This document shows, piece after piece, positions 9,492-18,356 of a DNA stretch of 64,000 nt (position 1 is the first letter of the stretch; every line of letters starts with the position of its first letter). The DNA lies in contig CATOST010000032.1 in NCBI GenBank assembly GCA_951812665.1, positions 124,001 to 188,000 of the forward strand, given 5' to 3'. The DNA is from an uncultured Acidobacteriota bacterium (GTDB lineage: Bacteria; Acidobacteriota; UBA6911; RPQK01; JAJDTT01). The translations under genes and the position numbers were made by a program. The notes beneath the pieces are model-generated. The model had not been told where the DNA came from. It saw only the letters and a list, made by a program, of their open reading frames with translations, and ran no database searches.

Positions 9492-9850
9492 CAGTCCTCC
9501 GGTTGGCAGGCATTAACCGGCCGCTGTCGTCACCTTTTTGGGTCGTCACCATATGCTATGGTGTTCTGCCGCATAAAGTAACGCCTCAACCAGAACATGT
9601 TCGTTTTCGATGAACCGCGCGACGTCAAGGGAACTGCCACGGCCGGCGCCAAGATGCCACGAACATCTTTCTGATCTCCCCAAACCTATGGCCCCGCCAT
9701 CGCCGGGAGCAGATTTCAGTGCCCGCCGGCGAGAAATGCGGGTCGACCACCAGCCGGCAGTGGGCGACGGCTTTGATTGGATGGTTGCCGGTGGTAATAT
9801 CCCCAAAAGTTGTCGAGAGGTTTAGGCCATAATATAAGGGAGTTAGAGCA
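9492..9850. other. Intergenic region before the second STAS module
   Basis: This 359-bp stretch has no credible gene. It contains a perfect 15-base palindrome (ACCATATGCTATGGT, 9548-9562), which could be an operator, and a weak promoter-like pair TTGATT (9773-9778) and TAATAT (9795-9800) with a 16-base spacer, about 50 bases before the STAS start. Confidence 0.45.
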
Positions 9851-10189
9851 ATGGAGGTTCATGCCGAGCGGGAAGATGGGATCTTGATGGCACGGGCGGA
9901 GGGTCGTGTCGACGGCAACAATGCCCGCGAGTTCCAGGAGGCGCTCAATGCGGCAATCGTAGAAAACGATCGTCTCCTGATCATGGACTTACAGGATCTC
10001 TCCTACATCAGCAGCGCCGGCCTTCGAGTGTTTCTGATGATTGCCAAGGAGTTTCAGAGACGTGGCGGGAAACTCGTGGTCTGCTCGCTCACCGAAACCA
10101 TCAACGAGGTTTTTGAGATCAGTGGTTTCAGCAAGATCATCCCCACTCATACCTCCCGGGCCGACGCACTCGCCCGGCACGGAGGGTAG
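9851..10189 (+). CDS. Anti-sigma factor antagonist (STAS domain), second copy
   Basis: A 112-residue single-STAS protein and close paralogue of the gene at 4038. The switch segment is SYISSAGLR. The C-terminal half (VCSLTETINEVFEISGFSKIIPTH) is almost identical to the first copy, so the two probably bind related or shared partners. ATG 9851 is preceded by AAGGGAG at 9836-9842. The next gene, 167 bases on, encodes the matching RsbW-like kinase. No PP2C phosphatase accompanies this copy. Confidence 0.9.
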   Translation: MEVHAEREDGILMARAEGRVDGNNAREFQEALNAAIVENDRLLIMDLQDLSYISSAGLRVFLMIAKEFQRRGGKLVVCSLTETINEVFEISGFSKIIPTHTSRADALARHGG

Positions 10190-10356
10190 GGTCTCACTGC
10201 GGAGAGCTGTTTTGGTGCCGGTCGAGTCTTCTGCATTTCGCCGTCGGGGCACACCTGATGACGAGCAATATTCGAAACGGAAGGGGATTGCGTTGGTGAC
10301 AAAGTGCAGTCGTCCGTTATCTTCTGCATGACGTTCCTTCGGAGCGAGAGGCATCG

Positions 10357-10776
10357 TTGAGCCGGAAGCTGTCCTTGGAGATCGAACCCAGCGTCGAAGA
10401 ATTAAGTACGATTACGGCCGCCGTGGAGCAGTTCGGGGACGCGGAGCAATGGGCGCCCGACCTGGTCTTTCAAATCAATCTGGTGATCGAAGAGCTGGGA
10501 CTCAACATCATGACCCACGGGATGAGCGAGGATCTCGAGAAGATCGGGATCACGCTGACCGCGGAAGGGGAATCCCTCACCATCGAAATCGTGGACAACG
10601 GTCGTCCATTCGATCCGACCAGCGATGCTCCCGAACCCGACCTGAATTCCGAAATAGGGGAACGCAGTATCGGCGGACTCGGTGTCCATATCGTACGCAG
10701 CTTGATGGACAGCTTGTGCTACCGGCGTCAGGGCGGGAGAAATCATGTGACTCTGGTCAAGGAGCGGGTCCGATGA
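10357..10776 (+). CDS. RsbW-like serine kinase / anti-sigma factor, second copy
   Basis: A 139-residue GHKL ATPase, paralogous to the protein at 5758. The N box is NLVIEELGLNIMTHG, the G1 box VDNGRPFDP and the G2 box GGLGVHIV. The start is TTG 10357. The stop overlaps the ATG of the binding-protein gene by four bases (ATGA), so this partner-switching unit is translationally coupled to an extracytoplasmic sensor pair. That coupling suggests that ligand sensing at the cell surface feeds the sigma-factor switch. Confidence 0.9.
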   Translation: MSRKLSLEIEPSVEELSTITAAVEQFGDAEQWAPDLVFQINLVIEELGLNIMTHGMSEDLEKIGITLTAEGESLTIEIVDNGRPFDPTSDAPEPDLNSEIGERSIGGLGVHIVRSLMDSLCYRRQGGRNHVTLVKERVR

Positions 10777-11957
10777 AGCGACCGTCCCGCCGGCTGCCCG
10801 CTCTTTTCGTGCTCGTAGTTCCTTGGCTGTTGACGGCAATGCCGGTGCCGGCGCAGCAACCCGGCGTTTCCGACGAACGCATTCTCTTCGGACAGTCCGC
10901 CGCCTTCAGCGGTCCTGCCCAGGAATTGGGTATCAGCATGCGTCTTGGGATCCAGGCCGCCTTTCATGAGGTCAACCGCGCAGGCGGCGTCCATGGCCGG
11001 CGGTTGGAGCTGGCGTCCCTGGACGACGTCTACGAGCCGGAAGCCGCCGTCGCCAATACTCTTGCTCTGATCAGGGAAGAAAAGGTCTTCGCTCTCATCG
11101 GCGCTGTCGGCACACCGACCTCACGCGCGTCCGTTCCGGTTGCCGCGGAGGCGGGTGTGCCCTATATCGCCCCGTTCACGGGTGCCGCGTTCCTGCGCGA
11201 TGCCAGATGGAGCAACGTCATCAACCTCCGAGCCTCCTACAATCAGGAGACGGAGGAAATGGTGGCCCGGTTGACCGACGACATGGGCATCAAGCGGATC
11301 GCCGTGCTGTACCAGGACGATTCCTTCGGTCGAGCCGGATACCGTGGAGCGCGGAACGCACTCGACCGGAGAAAGATGACGCCGGTGGCCATCGGCCTGT
11401 ATCCCCGCAATACCTTGGCAGTGAAAATGGCTCTCCTGGATGTGAGTGACGGGGACCCCGAAGCCGTGATTCTCATCGGCGCGTACAAACCTCTCGCCAC
11501 GTTCATATCATGGGCGCAGTTTTCGGGTCTGCATGCCGTATTCATGAACATCTCCTTCGTGGGCAGCAACGCATTGGCGCAAGAGCTTGGATCCGGCGGC
11601 GCCGGTGTCTTTGTCACTCAGGTCGTTCCCTTTCCGACCGACAGATCTCTTCCCATCGTCGTCGAATATCATCGCGCCCTGTCCGCCTACGCATCCGGCT
11701 CGGTTCCCGGGTTTATCTCCTTCGAAGGCTATCTGGCCGGACGCCTGGCCATTGCCGGCCTGAAGAGTTGCGGGCGTGAGGTCAGTCGCACCCATTTTCT
11801 GGACGGGTTCAGCCAAGCCGGAATGGTTAATCTCGGCGGGTTCCGGCTTCGTTTCGGCAAAGAGGACAATCAGGGATCGGACGCCGTATTTCTGACCGTA
11901 ATCGGTCGTGACGGTCGATATCGTCCGATCAGCTCACTGCTGGAAGCGGCGCCGTGA
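10773..11957 (+). CDS. Periplasmic Leu/Ile/Val-type substrate-binding protein
   Basis: A 394-residue protein with a Sec signal peptide (basic MKRPSRRLP, hydrophobic ALFVLVVPWLLTAMPV, cleavage near AQQ) and a Peripla_BP_6 fold (ILFGQSAAFSGPAQELG, then NRAGGVHGRRLEL). ATG 10773 overlaps the upstream kinase stop. Although related to ABC-transporter receptors, there is no permease or ATPase gene nearby. The gene overlaps a histidine kinase by four bases. It is therefore more likely the ligand-binding partner of that kinase than a transport component. The ligand is unknown; relatives bind amino acids, amides or aromatic acids. Confidence 0.85.
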   Translation: MKRPSRRLPALFVLVVPWLLTAMPVPAQQPGVSDERILFGQSAAFSGPAQELGISMRLGIQAAFHEVNRAGGVHGRRLELASLDDVYEPEAAVANTLALIREEKVFALIGAVGTPTSRASVPVAAEAGVPYIAPFTGAAFLRDARWSNVINLRASYNQETEEMVARLTDDMGIKRIAVLYQDDSFGRAGYRGARNALDRRKMTPVAIGLYPRNTLAVKMALLDVSDGDPEAVILIGAYKPLATFISWAQFSGLHAVFMNISFVGSNALAQELGSGGAGVFVTQVVPFPTDRSLPIVVEYHRALSAYASGSVPGFISFEGYLAGRLAIAGLKSCGREVSRTHFLDGFSQAGMVNLGGFRLRFGKEDNQGSDAVFLTVIGRDGRYRPISSLLEAAP

Positions 11958-14143
11958 TCGAACGACTGAACCGATGGCTCGGAAGTCTGCTGAAGAGTCG
12001 TTTTCGTATTTCGACGCAACTTTACGTCACCATCGGAGGCGCCGTCGCCCTGACCATTTCCGCGAGCCTGGTGGGCTGGTTTTCCTTCGATCGCGTGGGC
12101 GATCTCCAGCGGCGGGTCAATGAACTTCGGTTCCCGGAATTGGAGGCTGCGTTCGGTGTCGCGCAGTACAGTGCCGCCTTGGTCGCTGCTGCACCTCGGC
12201 TGACCACCGCCGAAACGACCGAGGACTTCTCCCAGGTCACAGCAAGCATCGCCGAGGCGAATACGGCGCTTGAGGAACAGTTGGCCGTTCTGGAGCGCCA
12301 GGATTCGGCCGATGAACGCTTCCAGCGCATTCGCGCTCACGCCGATACTTTGAGATCGAACATCGAGGCGATCGAAAGCGACATGTCCGCGATTTACGAA
12401 TTGACCGATCGGAGTTCGGATCTGCGCACCGAACTCGGGGAACTGCAAGGGCGCCTGCAGCGGGTGATATTCCCAGCCGTCGATGACCAATTCTTCTACA
12501 CGATCACGGGGCGCCGAACCCTGGGTGAGCCTCCGGCTCCTCGTTGGAAACATTTTTCGGAAGATCAGTTCGATCGCTTTCGTCATTTGACCGATCTGCT
12601 GGCGGACGCAAACACCGCCACCCAACTTCTGGACAGCGCTTTCACGGTTTCGGATGCCTTCTTGATCGAGCCCTTGCGTGACAAGTTCGAGGCGTCTCGC
12701 AACCGCATAGAAAGGAGCCTGTCGGCGCTGGGAGAGTCCGATTTGAGCGAGCAGATCTCCGCCGATTTCAAACTTCTGTTCGAGTTGGGCGCCGGAGAGG
12801 AGGGCAGCCTGAATCTGCTGGTCCGCCAGTTGAGACTTACCGCGCGGCAGAGAGGTCTTTTGGCTCAGAACCGCGGAATCGCCATTGACCTGGTGACGGC
12901 GGTCGATGAACTGGTGAAAGCGTCTCAAGCGAGCGCGGCAGCGGACACTCAAGAATCCACGCAGGCCATCCAGGCCGGCCGGATCCTGCTCGTCGCCATC
13001 AACGGGCTCAGCATCGTTGGCGCCGTGCTCATTGCCTGGCTGATTGTGGGCCGGATATTGCTCCGCCGTCTGGCGCTGTTGTCGCAGCGCATGCGGCGAA
13101 TGGCCAGCGGAGAACTGGAGGGCAAGGTCGAGATCGAAGGACGGGACGAGGTAGCCGACATGGCCGCGGCCCTTGAGGTGTTTCGCCGTCACGCCCTGGA
13201 GGTTCAGCGTCTGAACCTGGTGGAGAAGCTGGCGGAGGAATTGCGTGGTAAGAACGACCAATTGGAGAGCGTGCTCGCAGACTTGCGGAAGGCTCAGAAC
13301 CAGATCGTCATGCGTGAGAAGTTGGCGGCGCTCGGTGAGCTCACCGCGGGCGTCGCCCATGAGATCAAGAATCCTTTGAACTTCGTCAAGAACTTCGCGG
13401 AGTCGTCGGAGGAACTCTTGGAGGAACTACAGGAAATCCTCGAAGAAGAAAGCGAAAAATTGAAAGCGGACGACCGCGAACTGGTCGCGGAGTTGATTCA
13501 GGATCTCAACGACAATCTTCGGCGCATCCACTCCCACGGTGAACGGGCCAATCGGATCGTTCACGACATGCTCATGATGGGACGCGGCTCGGGCGAGTGG
13601 CAGGTGACCGACGTCAACAACCTGATCGACGAGCACACTCGGCTTGCCTACCACAGCGCGAGGGCGACCGATCCTGACTTCCAACTCCACATGGAGATGA
13701 GTCTGGATCCGGAGACGGGTCAGTTCGAAGTCGTTCCGCAGGACATGGGCCGGGTGTTTCTGAACATGGTGGGCAACGCCTGCTACGCGACCGATCAGAA
13801 ACGGCGCGCGGCTGTCGAGGCGGGGAAAGATTTTTTCGCCTACATGCCCACTCTGTGGGTCGCCACCCGGCGTCTCGATGACCGCGTCGAGGTCCGGATC
13901 AAGGACAATGGGAACGGAATTCCACCCGAGATCGTGGACAAGATCTTCAATCCGTTCTTCACGACCAAGCCCACCGACCAGGGAACAGGGCTGGGCCTTG
14001 CTCTTTCCAACGACATCGTGCGGGAGCATGGAGGATCCATTCGAGTGGAAACCGAACCCGGCGAGTTCACCGAAATGATTGTCGAGGTCCCCGTGATGCG
14101 ACCCGTTGCCATGGAAGGGGCCCCCCGGCAACGATCGAGTTAG
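11954..14143 (+). CDS. Membrane sensor histidine kinase with long helical periplasmic region, HAMP and HATPase
   Basis: A 729-residue protein. Transmembrane helix 1 is at about 22-45, followed by a roughly 300-residue largely helical periplasmic sensor. Helix 2 is at about 345-370 (VAINGLSIVGAVLIAWLIVG), then a HAMP domain and coiled coil. The HisKA domain has phospho-acceptor His469 in AHEIKNPLNF, and the ATPase has boxes NMVGNACYA, DNGNGIPPEI and GTGLGLALS. GTG 11954 overlaps the binding-protein stop (GTGA). The order binding protein then kinase suggests the former presents ligand to this sensor. The target regulator is not adjacent; the receiver-phosphatase at 4571 is an attractive but unproven candidate. 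An 81-bp hairpin repeat begins eight bases after the stop. Confidence 0.9.
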   Translation: MIERLNRWLGSLLKSRFRISTQLYVTIGGAVALTISASLVGWFSFDRVGDLQRRVNELRFPELEAAFGVAQYSAALVAAAPRLTTAETTEDFSQVTASIAEANTALEEQLAVLERQDSADERFQRIRAHADTLRSNIEAIESDMSAIYELTDRSSDLRTELGELQGRLQRVIFPAVDDQFFYTITGRRTLGEPPAPRWKHFSEDQFDRFRHLTDLLADANTATQLLDSAFTVSDAFLIEPLRDKFEASRNRIERSLSALGESDLSEQISADFKLLFELGAGEEGSLNLLVRQLRLTARQRGLLAQNRGIAIDLVTAVDELVKASQASAAADTQESTQAIQAGRILLVAINGLSIVGAVLIAWLIVGRILLRRLALLSQRMRRMASGELEGKVEIEGRDEVADMAAALEVFRRHALEVQRLNLVEKLAEELRGKNDQLESVLADLRKAQNQIVMREKLAALGELTAGVAHEIKNPLNFVKNFAESSEELLEELQEILEEESEKLKADDRELVAELIQDLNDNLRRIHSHGERANRIVHDMLMMGRGSGEWQVTDVNNLIDEHTRLAYHSARATDPDFQLHMEMSLDPETGQFEVVPQDMGRVFLNMVGNACYATDQKRRAAVEAGKDFFAYMPTLWVATRRLDDRVEVRIKDNGNGIPPEIVDKIFNPFFTTKPTDQGTGLGLALSNDIVREHGGSIRVETEPGEFTEMIVEVPVMRPVAMEGAPRQRSS

Positions 14144-14150
14144 TCCATAA

Positions 14151-14231
14151 GAGCCTGCGCCGCAGAAATTGATCTACTGCGAAAGCGGTAGACCACTTAC
14201 TCGCTACGATCATTTCTACCGCGCAGACTCC
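14151..14231 (-). repeat. 81-bp palindromic repeat, family B short form, left copy
   Basis: The sequence can fold on itself, with imperfect arms of about 38 bases. Its reverse complement matches 17239-17319 at 78 of 81 positions. It is a shortened form of the longer element at 43244-43409, lacking that element's central part of about 80 bp. It sits directly after the kinase stop and may also act as a transcription stop. Confidence 0.85.
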
Positions 14232-14336
14232 TGGCCCGAATTACCCACCGGGTCACCATCGTTGCTGAATCGATTGTGGTGTCGGACAGCAGGATGTTCT
14301 AATATCGATCGCTAGCGCCCTTCGCGAGTCGGCCAC

Positions 14337-15770
14337 ATGGATTTTCGATCCTACGACCTGGACGCCCAGTACTACGACGAAATGTTCCGTGAGGACGGCA
14401 CTCCGCGAGAACATAGTCAATTGCTGTACGAAGCCCTGAGCCGACTGTCGGTCGAGGAAGTCGGCAGCATTCAGGAACGCGTGACGCGTTCGTTCTCCCA
14501 AGAAGGAATCACCTTTACCGTATACGGCGACGATGAAGCCGAGGAGCGCATCATCCCCATCGACTGCGTTCCCCGAATTCTTTCGGGGGATGAATGGCGC
14601 CAGTTGGAAGCCGGCCTGACCCAGCGACTCACGGCTCTGAACCACTTTCTGCAGGATATATACAACGAGGCTCGCATTATTGCGGACGGTGTCATCCCCT
14701 TGGACATGGTGCGGGGTTGTCCTCAGTATCGCCTGGAAATGCGTGGGTTTTCGGCGCCCCATGGCGTCTGGGTCGGCGTCTGCGGCACCGACCTGGTCCG
14801 CACCAATGATGGTTTCTGCGTGCTGGAAGACAACCTGAGGGTCCCCTCGGGGGTGTCGTACATGGTCGCCAACCGGAAGGCGGTGAAGGCCAGTCTTCGC
14901 CTCCTCTACCGAAGCTCCCGGGTGCAAGAAGTGGAGCATTACGGACGAGTCCTGCTCCGGACCCTGCGAGAGCTGGCGCCCAAAGATCGGTCGGGACCCT
15001 GCATCGTGCTGCTGACACCCGGCGTCTACAATTCCGCGTTCTACGAGCACATATTTTTGGCAAACGAGATCGGTGCGGAGTTGGTGGAAGGCCGTGACCT
15101 GTTGGTCAACGATGGCTACGTGTACATGCGAACTACGGCGGGCCTGAAGCGCGTCGACGTGATCTACCGGCGTGTGGACGACGATTTTATCGATCCTCTC
15201 GTATTTCGTCCTGACTCCCTGCTTGGCGTGCCCGGGCTGATCCACGCCTACAAGCAGGGCAATGTGTCGCTGGTGAACGCGCCCGGCACCGGCGTCGCCG
15301 ATGACAAGAGTGTCTATGCCTATGTGCCGGACATGGTCCGCTACTACTTGGGTGAAGAGCCGCTTTTGAATAACGTGAAGACCTGGATTTGCCGCCGGCC
15401 CGAAGAGCTCGAATATACCCTCGACAACCTGGAGAACCTGGTGGTGAAAAGGGTAGGAGAGTCCGGCGGGTATGGCATGCTGGTCGGTCCGCACTCGACT
15501 CGCCAGGAGCGTGTCGAATACGCGAAGCAGGTGCGGGCCAATCCGGCCGATTTCATTTCCCAGCCTGTCCTTTCGCTCTCACGCGCGCCTTGTGTGATCG
15601 ACGGCCAAGCCGAGCCGCGACACGTCGATCTGCGTCCATTCGTTCTCAATGGCCGCCGGATTCGTATCGTCCCCGGAGCATTCTGCCGCGTGGCGCTGCG
15701 TCGGGGCAGCTTGGTGGTGAACTCGAGTCAGGGCGGAGGCGGCAAGGACCTGTGGGTGTTGGGAGACTGA
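14337..15770 (+). CDS. Circularly permuted ATP-grasp amidoligase (DUF404/DUF407 family)
   Basis: A 477-residue protein. Family signatures include an N-terminal YDLDAQYYDEMF, FTVYGDDEAEERIIPIDCVP, GVCGTDLVRTNDGFCVLEDN, VIYRRVDDDFIDPL and VVKRVGESGGYGMLVGP, the glycine-rich nucleotide-binding part. Circularly permuted ATP-grasp proteins of this type are predicted peptide or amide ligases. They usually sit next to an alpha-E protein and a transglutaminase-like protease, all of which are present here (17363 and 18357). The product is unknown but is likely a short peptide or an amidated metabolite. Unusually, an ammonium transporter gene separates it from its partners. The start is ATG 14337. Confidence 0.88.
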   Translation: MDFRSYDLDAQYYDEMFREDGTPREHSQLLYEALSRLSVEEVGSIQERVTRSFSQEGITFTVYGDDEAEERIIPIDCVPRILSGDEWRQLEAGLTQRLTALNHFLQDIYNEARIIADGVIPLDMVRGCPQYRLEMRGFSAPHGVWVGVCGTDLVRTNDGFCVLEDNLRVPSGVSYMVANRKAVKASLRLLYRSSRVQEVEHYGRVLLRTLRELAPKDRSGPCIVLLTPGVYNSAFYEHIFLANEIGAELVEGRDLLVNDGYVYMRTTAGLKRVDVIYRRVDDDFIDPLVFRPDSLLGVPGLIHAYKQGNVSLVNAPGTGVADDKSVYAYVPDMVRYYLGEEPLLNNVKTWICRRPEELEYTLDNLENLVVKRVGESGGYGMLVGPHSTRQERVEYAKQVRANPADFISQPVLSLSRAPCVIDGQAEPRHVDLRPFVLNGRRIRIVPGAFCRVALRRGSLVVNSSQGGGGKDLWVLGD

Positions 15771-15850
15771 GTGGACGGGGTCGCAAGATGAGCGCGGCTC
15801 CCGGCGAATGTTCCTGCTGTTATGACTCGACTACACCTTGGGAGGGAGCA

Positions 15851-17254
15851 ATGAGAGAAGGAGCGAAGGCGCCGCTGCACAAACGATTGGTGCGGGGCGT
15901 AGTGGGAAAGCTGTTGCTGGTGGTGATCTGTCTGCTCTGCGGGACCACGGCGGCACAGGCGGCGGTGGACGAAGAGGTGCTGTACGTGTTCAACACCTTC
16001 TCGTTCATGATCTGGGGCGCCATGGTGATGTGGATGTGCGCCGGGTTCACGATGCTGGAGTCGGGATCGGTGCGGACCAAGAACGCCTCCATGATCTGCA
16101 TGAAGAACATCGGCCTGTACTCGATCGCAGGGTTGGCCTACTACGTGATCGGGTACAACCTGATGTACACCGACGTGGGGAGCGTGATCGGGTCGTTCAA
16201 GTTGCTGTACGGACCGTCGGCGGCGGATCTGGCGCTGGTGGCGGGCGAGGACGGAGCGGCGGCGGCGGTGACAGGCGCCGACAGCAAGTACTCGACCATG
16301 TCGGACTGGTTTTTCCAGATGGTGTTCGTGGCGACGGCGGCGTCGATCGTCTCGGGGGCGCTGGCCGAGCGGGTGAAGATGTGGTCGTTTTTCGTGTTCG
16401 TGGCGGTGCTGACGGCGGTGATCTACCCGGTGGTGGGTGCGTGGACCTGGGGCGGCGGCTGGCTGAGCGAGCTGGGGTTCCAGGATTTCGCAGGATCGAC
16501 GATCGTGCACAGCACGGGCGGCTGGGCCGCGTTGGCGGGGATCCTGATCGTGGGGCCGCGGCTGGGCAAGTACCGGAAGGACGGGTCGGTGAAGCCGACG
16601 CCGCCGTCGAACGTGATCGTGGTGACGCTGGGGGTGTTCATCCTCTGGTTCGGGTGGTTCGGATTCAACGGCGGGTCGCAGTTGGCGCTGGGGAGCGCGG
16701 CGGACGCGATGGCGATGAGCCACGTGCTGGTGAACACGAACCTGGCGGCGGCGGCCGGGGTGGTGACGGCCCTGATCGTTTCGCGGCCGATCCTGGGGCG
16801 CAATGACCTGTTCGCGACGTTGAACGGGGCGATCGCGGGGCTGGTGGCGATCACGGCGGGACCGGACATCGTGTCGCACCACTGGTCGATCATCATCGGC
16901 GCCATCGGCGCGATCCTGTGCACGGCGGGGATCAAGTTCCTGGAGAAGGTCAAGATCGACGACGTGGTGGGGGCGGTGCCGGCGCACCTGTTTGCGGGGA
17001 CCTGGGGAACGATCGCGGTCTGCATCGCGGCGGGCGGCAACATCGGGGTGCAATTGCTGGGCATCTTGGCGGTGGGTGCGTTCGTGTTCGCGTCCTCACT
17101 GATCGTGTGGAAGGTGCTGGAGATGACGATGAGCGTGCGGGTGTCGGTCCAGGTGGAACGGCTGGGACAGGACGTGGGAGAGTTGGGCATGGAAGCCTAT
17201 CCCGAGTTCATACTCATGCCGGAAGAACTGGACGACGAGGAGTCTGCGCGGTAG
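15851..17254 (+). CDS. amtB: Ammonium transporter (Amt/MEP/Rh family)
   Basis: This 467-residue protein has a signal peptide (GKLLLVVICLLCGTTAAQA) and 11 expected membrane helices. The pore twin histidines are the His in STIVHSTGGW and the His in GAVPAHLFAG. Family motifs WFGWFGFNGGS and GALAERVKMW are clear. It conducts ammonium or ammonia into the cytoplasm. ATG 15851 has GGAGGG upstream. No glnK lies beside it. Codon use differs from its neighbours: third positions are almost all G or C, with many G-ending codons. The last five codons and the stop (17239-17254) lie inside an 81-bp repeat. Its position inside an amidoligase cluster could supply ammonium for that chemistry, or could be the result of an insertion. 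Confidence 0.93.
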   Translation: MREGAKAPLHKRLVRGVVGKLLLVVICLLCGTTAAQAAVDEEVLYVFNTFSFMIWGAMVMWMCAGFTMLESGSVRTKNASMICMKNIGLYSIAGLAYYVIGYNLMYTDVGSVIGSFKLLYGPSAADLALVAGEDGAAAAVTGADSKYSTMSDWFFQMVFVATAASIVSGALAERVKMWSFFVFVAVLTAVIYPVVGAWTWGGGWLSELGFQDFAGSTIVHSTGGWAALAGILIVGPRLGKYRKDGSVKPTPPSNVIVVTLGVFILWFGWFGFNGGSQLALGSAADAMAMSHVLVNTNLAAAAGVVTALIVSRPILGRNDLFATLNGAIAGLVAITAGPDIVSHHWSIIIGAIGAILCTAGIKFLEKVKIDDVVGAVPAHLFAGTWGTIAVCIAAGGNIGVQLLGILAVGAFVFASSLIVWKVLEMTMSVRVSVQVERLGQDVGELGMEAYPEFILMPEELDDEESAR

Positions 17255-17319
17255 AAATGATCGTAGCGAGAAAGTGGTCTACCGCTTTCGCAGTAGATCA
17301 ATTTCTGCGGCGTCGGCTC
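17239..17319 (+). repeat. 81-bp palindromic repeat, family B short form, right copy
   Basis: It is an inverted partner of 14151-14231, with only three mismatches, and together the two bracket the ATP-grasp and amt genes. The amt stop codon (17252-17254) lies inside it. Its left arm, starting GGAGTCTGCGC, is the same as that of the elements at 19821 and 43248. Confidence 0.85.
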
Positions 17320-17362
17320 TTGGTCCGACGAATAATCGGGGTTGATCGGCAGGAGATCCAGG

Positions 17363-18352
17363 TTGCTTTCGCGCAACGCCCAAGGTCTGTATTGGATGGG
17401 CCGTTACCTTGAGAGGGCGGAGCATCTCTCCCGCCTGTTGCGACTGCAGGTCGAGGCTCTGGTGGATCGCCCGATTCGTGAGATCCACTTTGGATGGAAC
17501 CGCCTCTACATCAGTCTGAACCGGCATCCGCCCGGGGGACCCCTGGAGCTTCTGGGGGACGAGGAGGACGATCCCTTAGGCGATTCCTATACGCTGGCCG
17601 ATTCCTACACCTTGGCCGACGATCTCACGTTCGAAAGGTCGAATCCCGATTCGGTATTCAGTTGCTTCGCCATGGGCCGTGAAAACGCCCGCCAGATGCG
17701 CAATCGGATCAGTGCCGAGATGTGGAGTTGTCTGAACCGGGCTTACCTGCGGCTCCAGGACCTGACCATCCAGAAGATCTGGAAGGTCTCCCCGGAGAAT
17801 TTCTACATGGAAACGGCGCGTGACATCGACACCTTCAACGGAGTCGCGGAAGTGACCATGTATCGTGATGAAGGCTGGCGTTTCTGGCGGCTGGGGCGTT
17901 CCATCGAACGGGCCCAGTCCTCGGCCGGGTTGTTTCTGGCCCAAATGAACGCCGGCCGTCGGATCGACTCGTCTTTGGGAGAGGACTGGACCGGCCTTTT
18001 GCGCTTCTGCCAAGCGTTTGACGCCTACAATCGAAAATACAGCGTCGACGTGCAACCAGATCAGGTTCTGGACTTGCTGGTGACGGACCCGCATCTGCCC
18101 GGCTCCCTCTTTCGATCCCTCAACGGGGCGGTCGTGGAGCTTGACGCCATCGGACGCGGCCCCATCGCCGAATCGGGTGCACAGGCGCGGCGTTTGGCGG
18201 GCCGTCTTCGAGCATTGATCCACTATGCCTGGCCGGATCGGGAGGACCACGAGAGTCTGCTCCAATGGATCGGGGAGAACTGCCGGAAGCTCCACGAACT
18301 GGTCATCGCGGCCTATGTCGACTACCCCATCGAAGACTCTCCGCTACGCTGA
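17363..18352 (+). CDS. Alpha-E domain protein (DUF403), amidoligase partner
   Basis: A 329-residue, mostly helical protein starting LLSRNAQGLYWMGRYLERAEH, the hallmark of the alpha-E family that accompanies circularly permuted ATP-grasp ligases. Further conserved pieces are ENARQMRNRISAEMWSCLN, FWRLGRSIERAQ and the C-terminal helices. The start is taken as TTG 17363 because AGGAGA (17351-17356) sits six bases upstream and the protein then begins as other family members do; TTG 17342 is also in frame. Its biochemical role is not settled, though a scaffold or accessory role for the ligase is generally proposed. It is followed after four bases by the transglutaminase-like gene. Confidence 0.85.
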   Translation: MLSRNAQGLYWMGRYLERAEHLSRLLRLQVEALVDRPIREIHFGWNRLYISLNRHPPGGPLELLGDEEDDPLGDSYTLADSYTLADDLTFERSNPDSVFSCFAMGRENARQMRNRISAEMWSCLNRAYLRLQDLTIQKIWKVSPENFYMETARDIDTFNGVAEVTMYRDEGWRFWRLGRSIERAQSSAGLFLAQMNAGRRIDSSLGEDWTGLLRFCQAFDAYNRKYSVDVQPDQVLDLLVTDPHLPGSLFRSLNGAVVELDAIGRGPIAESGAQARRLAGRLRALIHYAWPDREDHESLLQWIGENCRKLHELVIAAYVDYPIEDSPLR

Positions 18353-18356
18353 TCCC

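Noticed and set aside
15728..17053. Long open frame on the minus strand opposite the ammonium transporter (about 440 codons)
   Set aside because: It is a by-product of the extreme G/C third positions of amt. The deduced protein is Arg- and His-rich with no family sequence.
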